NCBI GenBank assembly: GCA_964473455.1
Contig: CAYYQX010000005.1
Coordinates: 1-37,278 of the forward strand
Length of the DNA: 37,278 nucleotides
Direction: 5' to 3'
DNA from: JALELF01 sp964473455
Lineage (GTDB): Bacteria > Bacillota_I > Bacilli_A > RF39 > UBA660
Shown piece by piece: positions 30,643 through 37,278 of the stretch. The translations under genes and the position numbers were made by a program. The first letter of the stretch is position 1. The number at the start of each line of letters is the position of its first letter. Under the pieces are notes generated by a model. It was not told where the DNA came from. It was given only the letters and a program-made list of their open reading frames with translations, and ran no database searches.

Positions 30643-32338
30643 AAAAGCCAACTTGATTTGGAGTGTAGCAGATAAAATAACAGGAGTTTATAAGCCACAT
30701 GAATATGGTGATATAATATTGCCTTTAACTGTTTTAAAAAGATTTGACAGTGTTTTAGCAGAAACTAAAGAAAAAGTCTTGGAGGCATCAAAAAAGTATC
30801 CAGAAACATTTGCTCAAAGAGATTTTATTTTAAAACAAATATCTGGGCAAAACTTTTATAATACAAGCAAATATGATTTTAAAAAATTACTTGATGATCC
30901 TGATAATATAGAAGCAAATCTTAGAAATTACATTAATGGTTTTTCTAAAGAAGTAACAGATATAATTAAAAATTTCGATTTTGATAGACACATTGAAAGA
31001 ATGGCAAATAACGGGATTTTATATTCAACTATTGAAACCTTCAATTCAAAACAAGCCAATTTAAATCCAAAGGAAGTTACCAATATTGAAATGGGATATA
31101 TTTTTGAAGAGATAATTAGAAGATTCTCTGAATCACACAATGAGGAAGCAGGTCAACATTATACTCCAAGAGAAGTTATTGAGCTAATGGTTAACATTAT
31201 ATTTAGTGATGAAAATGATTTGGCAGATTCATCAAAGATAAAAACAGTATATGATGGGGCTTGTGGTACAGGTGGAATATTATCAGCTTCAATAGAATAC
31301 GCGAGCAAGTTAAATACGTCATCAAAAATGATTTGCTACGGTCAAGAACTTAACGAACAAACCTATGCTATATGTAAAGCGGACATGCTTATAAAAGATC
31401 AGGAAGCGGGAAACATTAGAAGAGGCAACACATTATCTGATGATCAATTCTCAAATGAAAAATTTGATTATATTATGATGAACCCGCCTTTTGGTAGAGA
31501 GTGGAAAAATGAAAAAGATGCAGTGGAAAAAGAAGCAAAAAGAGGCTTCGAAGGGAGATTTGGAGCTGGTACTCCAGCTATATCCGATAGTCAATTATTG
31601 TTTTTAGAAAACGCTGTTTCAAAAATGAATCCAGAAGGAGCAAAGGTGGCAATTATTCATAATGGATCGGCTTTATTCAAGGGCGATGCTGAATCTGGAG
31701 AAAGTGAAATAAGAAGATATATAATCGAAAACGATTTGCTAGATTGTATAATTCAATTGCCAAATGATTTATTTTATAATACTGGAATAGCAACTTATAT
31801 TTGGATATTGTCAAATAAAAAACCAGATCACAGACAAGGAAAAGTTCAGTTGATAAATGCATCCTCATATTTTAATAAAATGAGGAAGCCGTTGGGAAAT
31901 AAACGAAATGAGATGACTACTGATCAAATAAATGAATTGACAAAAGTATATGGTAACTTTGCAGAAAATGAGATTTCTAAAATTTTTCAAAATGAATATT
32001 TTGGTTACAGAAAGGTAACTGTGTTAACTCCCGAAGAAGATGAAAAAGGTAATTTAAAAAAGAAAAATGGAAATCTAATGTCTAATAAAGATTTAACCGA
32101 GACTGAAAACATCCCTCTATTAGAAAATATAAATGAATATATGGAAAGAGAAGTCATTAAATTTAATAAAAATGCATATATAGATGAATCCAAGACAAAA
32201 ATTGGTTACGAAATATCATTTCTGAAATATTTTTATGTATATCAAGAACCAAGAAGTACGGAAAAAATATTAAATGAAATATTGGAATTAGATAAGGAAC
32301 TCGACGGGGTACTAAAGGAGTTACAATATAATGACTAG
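30614..32338 (+). CDS. hsdM: Type I RM DNA methyltransferase subunit
   Basis: A 574-residue N6-adenine methyltransferase subunit. The N-terminal helical domain (ANLIWSVADKITGV, then PLTVLKRFD) precedes GQHYTPREVIELM at about residue 179. The SAM motif YDGACGTGGIL is at about 213, the catalytic NPPFGREW starts at N290, and AIIHNGSALFKG and IQLPNDLFYNTGI follow. This matches HsdM of type I systems, which with HsdS methylates the recognition site. Start is ambiguous: GTG 30605 or ATG 30614; neither has a strong site because the start lies inside the XRE gene. I chose the ATG. It overlaps hsdS by eight bases. Confidence 0.94.
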   Translation: MRNLTSVVNEKANLIWSVADKITGVYKPHEYGDIILPLTVLKRFDSVLAETKEKVLEASKKYPETFAQRDFILKQISGQNFYNTSKYDFKKLLDDPDNIEANLRNYINGFSKEVTDIIKNFDFDRHIERMANNGILYSTIETFNSKQANLNPKEVTNIEMGYIFEEIIRRFSESHNEEAGQHYTPREVIELMVNIIFSDENDLADSSKIKTVYDGACGTGGILSASIEYASKLNTSSKMICYGQELNEQTYAICKADMLIKDQEAGNIRRGNTLSDDQFSNEKFDYIMMNPPFGREWKNEKDAVEKEAKRGFEGRFGAGTPAISDSQLLFLENAVSKMNPEGAKVAIIHNGSALFKGDAESGESEIRRYIIENDLLDCIIQLPNDLFYNTGIATYIWILSNKKPDHRQGKVQLINASSYFNKMRKPLGNKRNEMTTDQINELTKVYGNFAENEISKIFQNEYFGYRKVTVLTPEEDEKGNLKKKNGNLMSNKDLTETENIPLLENINEYMEREVIKFNKNAYIDESKTKIGYEISFLKYFYVYQEPRSTEKILNEILELDKELDGVLKELQYND

Positions 32339-33587
32339 GATTATGAGAGATAGTAGTATTGCCTGGATAGGAAAAATACCTGAAAATTGGGAGATATCAA
32401 AAGTTAGAAGATTATTTTTTAGGAGAAAAGAAATAAACAACAAAGATAATCCACAAATTTTATCTTTAGCACGTGATGGAATTAAAATTAGAGATATTTC
32501 AAAAAATGAAGGTCAATTAGCTGAAAGTTACGACAAATATCACGTTGTTTACGAAAATGATTTGTTATTAAATCCGATGGATCTAATAAGTGGAGCAAAC
32601 TGTTCTCTTTCAAAGATCAACGGTGTTATAAGCCCTGCGTATATAAATTTAGTAAATAAAAGAGATGTTAATCCAAGGTATTATGATTATTATTTCAAAA
32701 ATCAGTACTGGGTAAATGCCATGTTTATACATGGTAAAGGAGTATCTTTTGACAATCGATGGACAATTAATAGTGAAACAATTATGAATTATTATCTTCC
32801 AATACCACCAACACATGAGCAAGATAAGATTGCAAATTTTCTTGAAACGGAATGCAAAAAATTGGATGGAATAATAGAAAAAAACAGGAATTCTATTGAA
32901 TTGATGGAAGAATATAAAAAAAGTTTAATAGATAGAACAATAAGATTTGGAATAACTGAGCATAGTGATAATATAAAAGGAAAAAGCTGGATTGCTAACT
33001 ATGCTAACTGTATAGTTACACCATTGAAATATAAATGTAAATTAAAAACTGGAACAACGCCAATAGATTTTGAAAATGATTTTTCACAAGATAAAATTGA
33101 TTGGTTTACACCATCAGATTTTAGTCAAATAGAATTGTTTTCTTCTGAGAGAAAACTTGATTCATACCTAATTAATGAAGAAAATTTATATCCAGAAGGA
33201 AGCACCTTAATAATTGGAATTGGTGGCACTCTTGGAAAAGTAGGGTATATATTAAAAAAATCATACAGTAACCAACAAATAACGGCGTTAATTCCGCACG
33301 AAGAAATTAATCCAAAATATTTAACGTATAATTTAATTTCTGCATCTAAATATATTAAAGATACTTGCCCTTATACTACAATGCCAATATTAAACAATGC
33401 TTATTTAAAAAACATTAACATTTGTATGCGAAATGAAAAAGATCAAAAAAATATTGCTTTGTTTCTTGATAATAAATGTTCTAAAATAGATAAAGTCATT
33501 GAATATAGAAAAAAAATCATTGATAGATTAGAAGAATATAAAAAATCATTAATATATGAAGCTGTAACTGGAAAGATTGAGGTGTAA
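32331..33587 (+). CDS. hsdS: Type I RM specificity subunit
   Basis: A 418-residue HsdS with the usual two half-sites. TRD1 (about 1-165) begins with SSIAWIGKIPENWE; the central conserved helix has ETECKKLDGIIEKNRNSIEL and EEYKKSLIDRTI. TRD2 (about 205-365) has KTGTTPIDFE and ends NIALFLDNK, followed by the second conserved helix with EEYKKSLIYEAVTG. The two TRDs set the two parts of the bipartite DNA site, which cannot be predicted by eye. The gene is intact and overlaps hsdM by eight bases. A 15-bp direct repeat encodes the two EEYKK helices (32907-32921 and 33531-33545), a place where TRD exchange by recombination is known for this family. Confidence 0.93.
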   Translation: MTRIMRDSSIAWIGKIPENWEISKVRRLFFRRKEINNKDNPQILSLARDGIKIRDISKNEGQLAESYDKYHVVYENDLLLNPMDLISGANCSLSKINGVISPAYINLVNKRDVNPRYYDYYFKNQYWVNAMFIHGKGVSFDNRWTINSETIMNYYLPIPPTHEQDKIANFLETECKKLDGIIEKNRNSIELMEEYKKSLIDRTIRFGITEHSDNIKGKSWIANYANCIVTPLKYKCKLKTGTTPIDFENDFSQDKIDWFTPSDFSQIELFSSERKLDSYLINEENLYPEGSTLIIGIGGTLGKVGYILKKSYSNQQITALIPHEEINPKYLTYNLISASKYIKDTCPYTTMPILNNAYLKNINICMRNEKDQKNIALFLDNKCSKIDKVIEYRKKIIDRLEEYKKSLIYEAVTGKIEV

Positions 33588-33589
33588 TA

Positions 33590-36577
33590 ATGAATACAAA
33601 AGAAATTAATTTCGAAGAAAAGATTGAGGAGTTTTTATCTACTAAAGGTGGCTATGAAAAAAGTTATGAAATAGGGTTTGATTCGTTAAGAGGATATAAG
33701 CCTGGCAAATTAATTGAATTTATTAAAAATACTCAATCTAAGAAATGGAATAAATTTTGTGAAATTCATGGATCAACATCTATCGAATACTTTTTAAAAC
33801 AAATAGAAAAAGAAATTGAAGAATTTGGATTGCTAAATGTACTTAGGAATGGTATTAAATTAAATGGAATGGATTTTAGAATCATATATTTCAAACCAGA
33901 AACAAGTATCAATTCAGAATTAATAGATTTATATAATAAAAACATTTTTGAATGTGTGCGACAATTGCATTATTCGGCGGATTTAAATAATAGTTTAGAT
34001 ACAGTTTTATTCATCAATGGTTTTCCAATTGTTACATTAGAATTAAAAAATCAATATACAGGACAAGATGCTAATGACGCGATTAGGCAGTATAAAGAAG
34101 ACAGGAATCCTGAAGAGCCAATATTCAAATTTAATAACAGAAGCCTAGTACATTTTGCTGTAGATTTATTTGATTGTAAAATGACTACTAAATTAGATGG
34201 AGAAAAGACAAGATTTTTACCATTTAACCAAGGAAGTAATGGAGCTGGAAATGTTGGCGGAGCAGGTAATCCAAACAATAATGATAGTTTTGGGACTGCT
34301 TATTTATGGGAAAATGTTTTAACTAAAAATGTCTTAATTGAAATATTGCAAAAATATATTCATTTAGAATTTGATAAAAAGAAATCATATAAAACAGGTA
34401 AAATGATATTTCCTAGATATCATCAGTTAGATGTTGTAACAAAAATAGTATATGATGTTAAGAAAAATGGAAGTGGAAAAAATTATTTGGTGCAACATAG
34501 TGCTGGATCAGGGAAATCAAATTCTATAGCATGGTTATCTTATAGACTGGCTAATTTACATGATGAAAATGATACCAAAATATTTGACTCGGTAATAGTA
34601 ATAACTGATAGAAAAGTTTTAGATAATCAGTTACAAGATACAATTTATCAGTTTGATCATGTCGTAGGAATGGTTGAAAAAATAGATAAAGGAAAGACTT
34701 CTAAAGATTTACTAAAAGCTGTAAATGATGGTAAAAAAATAATTATTACCACATTACAAAAGTTCCCTATTATTTACCAAGATATTAAAAGTGCAGGAAA
34801 GCGTTTTGCAGTAGTAGTGGATGAAGCTCATTCATCTCAAACAGGACGTTCTGCTACAAAATTAAAAGAAGGTCTGGGCAATACTGAAGAAATATTAGAA
34901 AAATATGCTAGAGAAGAATTGGCAGAAGAAAATAACATCGTTGACGATGAAGATAAATTGTTAAACGAATTAGCATCTCATGGAATGCATACTAATATGA
35001 GTTTCTTTGCATTTACTGCAACGCCTAAAGAAAAGACTTTACAATTGTTTGGGACAAAGCAATCAGATGGAAGTTATAAACCATTTCATATATATTCAAT
35101 GCAACAAGCTATTGAAGAAGGATTTATATTAGATGTATTAAAGAATTATATGACGTATGATATGTACTATAAAATAGTTAAGAAGTCTACGGAAGATCCA
35201 GAAGTTAAGTCTTCTAATGGTATGAAAGCAATTGCAAGGTATGAATCATTGCATCCGTACAATTTGGCTCAAAAATCAGCAATAATGATTGAACACTTTT
35301 TAAATACAACCTCTAAAAAGATTGGTGGCAAAGCTAAAGCGATGGTTGTTACTCCTTCAAGGCTTCACGCAGTAAGGTACTTACAGGAATTCAGAAGATA
35401 CATTAAAGATCATAAATTGGAAAACATAGATGTTTTAGTAGCATTTTCTGGCGAAGTAAGAGCAGATAATGATGTATATACAGAAACAAAATTAAATATT
35501 GGTAAAAATGGTGAGTGTATAAAAGAAAACCAATTGCCAGAAAAGTTTCACGAAGATTTCAATGTATTAATAGTTGCAGAAAAATATCAAACAGGATTTG
35601 ATGAACCTCTACTACATACAATGTTTGTAGATAAACCATTATCAGGAGTAAAGGCAGTTCAAACTCTATCAAGACTTAATAGGACATGCCTAGGCAAAAC
35701 GGACACATTTGTATTGGATTTTGTTAATAAAGCAGAAGATATTCAAAATGCTTTTCAACCATACTATCAAGGTACAGTATTAACAAAATGTGCAGACCCT
35801 AATGATATTTATGCTATTTATAAAAGAATTGAGGCATATAAACTATTTACTAATGATGAAGTTAAGGGTTTTGCAGATACTTATTATAGTGGCCAAGAAA
35901 ATATGGAAAAACTAAATTTCTATTTATTCCCGGCAAGGACGAAATTTTTCGATATGGAATCTGAAGACAAAAAAGAATACAAAGCTATTCTTCAAGCATT
36001 TATTAGGAATTACGGATTTATAGTTCAAGTTGAAAGAATGATGGATAAAGATATTCAAGAAAAATATATTTTCTGCAAATATTTAAATGCTGTTCTTCCA
36101 AAGGAACATGAAACGTTCTTCTCCTTAAATGATAAGCTGGATTTAGAGTACTATAGACTTGAAAAAAAATTTGAAGGTTCAATAGAACTTACCAAAGAAT
36201 TAGGAGAATTAGATCCTGCAACAGGTAATATTGGGAAGAGTAGCGAAGAAGAGAAAGAACCATTAAGTGTAATAATTGATAAAATCAATAATAAATATCA
36301 CACATCATTTACTAACATGGACAAAGTTATGGAACAAATAAAGCAAGATTTCGTAGATGATGATGAAATGGTTAAACTAGCTCAAAATAACTCGCCAGAG
36401 GCCTTTAAAAAGGTATATGATGATGAGTTTAAAAAGAAAGCTTTTAATAGATATCAGCAGAATAATGGTATGTTTGAAAAGATGATGTCAGAAGAAGGAT
36501 ATATGGAAGACTTTATGAGATCAATGTTTAAATATATTTATGATGCTTGTCAATCAAAAGATAATAAAAATAAGTAA
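33590..36577 (+). CDS. hsdR: Type I RM restriction subunit
   Basis: A 995-residue translocase-endonuclease. The N-terminal PD-(D/E)xK nuclease has E151-x-K153 in VTLELKNQ. It is followed by the superfamily 2 motor: Walker A SAGSGKSNS (K309), DEAHSSQTGR (D411), FAFTATPKEK, and the helicase domain 2 segment VAEKYQTGFDEP and LSRLNRT. The C-terminal helical part binds the HsdM/HsdS core. Length and motif order are complete, so the R-M system looks functional. Gaps between S and R are two bases (GAGGTG site before the ATG). It cuts unmethylated incoming DNA at a distance from the recognition site. Confidence 0.95.
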   Translation: MNTKEINFEEKIEEFLSTKGGYEKSYEIGFDSLRGYKPGKLIEFIKNTQSKKWNKFCEIHGSTSIEYFLKQIEKEIEEFGLLNVLRNGIKLNGMDFRIIYFKPETSINSELIDLYNKNIFECVRQLHYSADLNNSLDTVLFINGFPIVTLELKNQYTGQDANDAIRQYKEDRNPEEPIFKFNNRSLVHFAVDLFDCKMTTKLDGEKTRFLPFNQGSNGAGNVGGAGNPNNNDSFGTAYLWENVLTKNVLIEILQKYIHLEFDKKKSYKTGKMIFPRYHQLDVVTKIVYDVKKNGSGKNYLVQHSAGSGKSNSIAWLSYRLANLHDENDTKIFDSVIVITDRKVLDNQLQDTIYQFDHVVGMVEKIDKGKTSKDLLKAVNDGKKIIITTLQKFPIIYQDIKSAGKRFAVVVDEAHSSQTGRSATKLKEGLGNTEEILEKYAREELAEENNIVDDEDKLLNELASHGMHTNMSFFAFTATPKEKTLQLFGTKQSDGSYKPFHIYSMQQAIEEGFILDVLKNYMTYDMYYKIVKKSTEDPEVKSSNGMKAIARYESLHPYNLAQKSAIMIEHFLNTTSKKIGGKAKAMVVTPSRLHAVRYLQEFRRYIKDHKLENIDVLVAFSGEVRADNDVYTETKLNIGKNGECIKENQLPEKFHEDFNVLIVAEKYQTGFDEPLLHTMFVDKPLSGVKAVQTLSRLNRTCLGKTDTFVLDFVNKAEDIQNAFQPYYQGTVLTKCADPNDIYAIYKRIEAYKLFTNDEVKGFADTYYSGQENMEKLNFYLFPARTKFFDMESEDKKEYKAILQAFIRNYGFIVQVERMMDKDIQEKYIFCKYLNAVLPKEHETFFSLNDKLDLEYYRLEKKFEGSIELTKELGELDPATGNIGKSSEEEKEPLSVIIDKINNKYHTSFTNMDKVMEQIKQDFVDDDEMVKLAQNNSPEAFKKVYDDEFKKKAFNRYQQNNGMFEKMMSEEGYMEDFMRSMFKYIYDACQSKDNKNK

Positions 36578-36600
36578 TTCAATTACTTATTTTTTGTTTT
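36569..36600 (+). terminator. Intrinsic terminator of the hsd operon
   Basis: Perfect inverted repeat 36569-36579 / 36581-36591 (effective loop about five bases) followed by a T run; it includes the hsdR stop codon. Confidence 0.85.
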
Positions 36601-36634
36601 AGATTAAAAAAGAGATTTTAAATTACTGTTTCTA

Positions 36635-36643
36635 TGATATAAT
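36635..36643 (+). promoter_or_regulatory. Extended -10 promoter of the small membrane protein gene
   Basis: TGATATAAT, with TATAAT at 36638-36643, located after the hsd terminator. Confidence 0.55.
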
Positions 36644-36685
36644 AAATTTTACAAAAAGTCATTATGAGGGTTAAGGTTGAAAAAT

Positions 36686-36940
36686 ATGAAATACATTATT
36701 AAAGTGGTAGGAATTCCATGTTCCATATATACAATAATATTTTTACTTAGTAAATTATTTATATTTGCCGGCGAATTAAAATGGGGTTTATTTAGTGCAA
36801 TATTAGGATTAATTGGTACCTTACTACAATTTCCAACCTCATTGGTTGACTTACTTATAACAGGCTATAAATTGGAATGGGTAATATTGATAATAGGTAT
36901 TAGCTATTCATCTTACTGGATTTATGAAAAATTTAATTAA
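36686..36940 (+). CDS. Small membrane protein at the right end of the island
   Basis: An 84-residue protein with three hydrophobic segments: IIKVVGIPCSIYTIIFLL, LFSAILGLIGTLLQF and WVILIIGISYSSYWI. The whole protein is therefore probably membrane-embedded. Start is uncertain: a TTG at 36677 with GAGGG upstream would add three residues, while the ATG at 36686 has AAGG nine bases upstream. I do not recognise the family. It has its own promoter after the hsd terminator and is the last gene before the right att repeat, typical of cargo. A membrane role in defence or immunity is conceivable, but nothing in the sequence shows it. Confidence 0.65.
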   Translation: MKYIIKVVGIPCSIYTIIFLLSKLFIFAGELKWGLFSAILGLIGTLLQFPTSLVDLLITGYKLEWVILIIGISYSSYWIYEKFN

Positions 36941-36991
36941 GTATTAATGTGCTATGTATAGATAGTATTATGAATCACAGCTTTAAAATCC

Positions 36992-37012
36992 GCCACCATT
37001 TCGCCACCATTT
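36992..37012 (+). repeat. Right attachment-site repeat (attR core candidate)
   Basis: Identical 21 bases to 22196-22216 in the same orientation, again two GCCACCATTT units separated by one C. It marks the right end of the island. Confidence 0.82.
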
Positions 37013-37065
37013 TTTAAAATATAGGGCAATATTGCAAAATAAATGAAAATAGCAAGATAACAACA

Positions 37066-37144
37066 AGCCCAATAAATACAACGGATTGCGACGTTTTAAG
37101 ATAAAACGCAATACCAACTATGGGGCACTCTTAATGTGTGGGCT
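37066..37144 (+). ncRNA. Candidate structured RNA, family unknown
   Basis: An outer stem AGCCCA (37066-37071) / TGGGCT (37139-37144) encloses two hairpins. The first pairs 85-88 with 109-112 and 92-98 with 102-108 (last digits, 370xx/371xx), 11 pairs with a three-base CGA bulge and an AGA loop. The second is CAC (37126-37128) / GTG (37136-37138) with a seven-base loop. An intrinsic terminator follows at 37172. No protein frame fits. I could not match it to a known riboswitch or small RNA. Confidence 0.35.
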
Positions 37145-37171
37145 GAAAATTAAATTCAATTAACTTATAAT

Positions 37172-37205
37172 AAAATGTGTAGTTAATCTTCACATTTTTT
37201 ATTTT
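37172..37205 (+). terminator. Intrinsic terminator before the right-flank gene
   Basis: AAAATGTG (37172-37179) pairs with CACATTTT (37191-37198) around an 11-base loop, followed by further T. It may end the candidate RNA upstream. Confidence 0.65.
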
Positions 37206-37223
37206 ATCTAAATAATTAATATA

Positions 37224-37232
37224 TGCTATAAT
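37224..37232 (+). promoter_or_regulatory. Extended -10 promoter of the right-flank gene
   Basis: TGCTATAAT, with TATAAT at 37227-37232; GGTGA at 37240-37244 precedes the ATG at 37249. Confidence 0.6.
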
Positions 37233-37248
37233 TTAAATAGGTGATAAT

Positions 37249-37278
37249 ATGATAAAAGTAGAAAACTTTACAAAAAAA
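37249..37278 (+). CDS. Start of a probable ABC-transporter ATPase gene (3' end outside window)
   Basis: Ten codons are visible: MIKVENFTKK, after a GGTGA ribosome site and an extended -10 promoter. The pattern M-I-K-V-E-N-x-T-K-K is the usual beginning of ABC transporter ATP-binding proteins. The identification rests on these ten residues and the clear start context only. Confidence 0.5.
   Translation, partial: MIKVENFTKK

Larger units (their letters stand above)
22196..37012. mobile_element. Integrated defence island (about 14.8 kb)
   Basis: It is bounded by a 21-bp perfect direct repeat at 22196-22216 and 36992-37012. Between the repeats are two tyrosine recombinases, an excisionase-like protein, phage-like regulators and two recognisable anti-phage systems. 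Outside them are envelope genes plus tRNA-Lys on the left and a different chromosomal gene on the right. No relaxase, replication initiator, portal, capsid or terminase gene was seen. It is therefore most like a non-conjugative integrative island or phage satellite. The boundaries are inferred from the repeat; an empty-site comparison would prove them. Confidence 0.82.

Noticed and set aside
32331..33587. Phase-variable hsdS by inversion
   Set aside because: Only direct repeats within one gene are seen; there is no second hsdS fragment or inverted repeat in the window. The second recombinase is not adjacent.
37119..37145. Possible remnant of the tRNA-Lys anticodon region as a tRNA-derived attR
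   Set aside because: Only ACTCTTAAT and a nearby GTGGG match, spacing differs, and it lies beyond the perfect 21-bp repeat. The match is short enough to be chance.

Overview
The window is strongly AT-rich bacterial DNA using the standard bacterial code: TGA is a stop (for example in the P-type ATPase and gpmI) and Trp is TGG. Gene content (dnaD-nth order, murF-like/ddl pair, AGGAGG and GGTGA ribosome sites, many TGnTATAAT extended -10 promoters) points to a walled, low-GC Firmicute. It looks most like a reduced-genome member of the Bacilli/Erysipelotrichia-Mollicutes neighbourhood (RF39-like gut lineages). That placement is inference, not a measured phylogeny.

Chromosomal part, 1-22195. The left end holds the 3' part of an unrecognised Cys/His protein, tRNA-Gly(GCC), an NAD-dependent epimerase, and a minus-strand operon of cysteine desulfurase, methyltransferase and a ferredoxin-thioredoxin-like fusion. 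Next come a 588-residue orphan, tRNA-Cys(GCA), a CtpE-like P-type ATPase, dnaD-nth, a membrane-anchored EIIB-like protein without its active-site Cys, trpS, an Abi_2/HEPN gene, gpmI and an alpha/beta hydrolase. A five-gene envelope operon (14950-22014) follows: a membrane-anchored MurF-like ligase, Ddl, a duplicated-domain surface protein, a phosphodiester glycosidase and a five-Ig-domain cell-wall hydrolase. tRNA-Lys(CTT) closes this part.

Integrated element, about 22196-37012. A 21-bp perfect direct repeat (22196-22216 and 36992-37012) brackets about 14.8 kb, starting 60 bp after tRNA-Lys. Cargo in order: a DUF6994-type protein; a SIR2-HerA pair (anti-phage NADase plus ATPase); on the minus strand a tyrosine integrase with a DUF6076-type zinc-site protein; a regulatory region with repeats; an HTH repressor-like protein, an excisionase-like protein and a second small tyrosine recombinase; a 49-residue membrane peptide and a small winged-helix-like protein; a 556-bp region with no gene but with structure; an XRE regulator translationally overlapping a complete type I restriction-modification operon (hsdM-hsdS-hsdR); and a small membrane protein. 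I see no relaxase, replication initiator, capsid or terminase gene, so the element looks like a small defence-carrying integrative island or satellite that moves by its own recombinases and possibly with a helper.

Right chromosomal flank, 37013-37278. It carries a possible structured RNA with a terminator, then a promoter and the first ten codons of what is probably an ABC-transporter ATPase gene.

The parts most worth attention are the defence island as a whole, the uncharacterised DUF6994 gene beside SIR2-HerA, the structured gene-free region at 29844-30370, and the candidate RNA just outside the right boundary.
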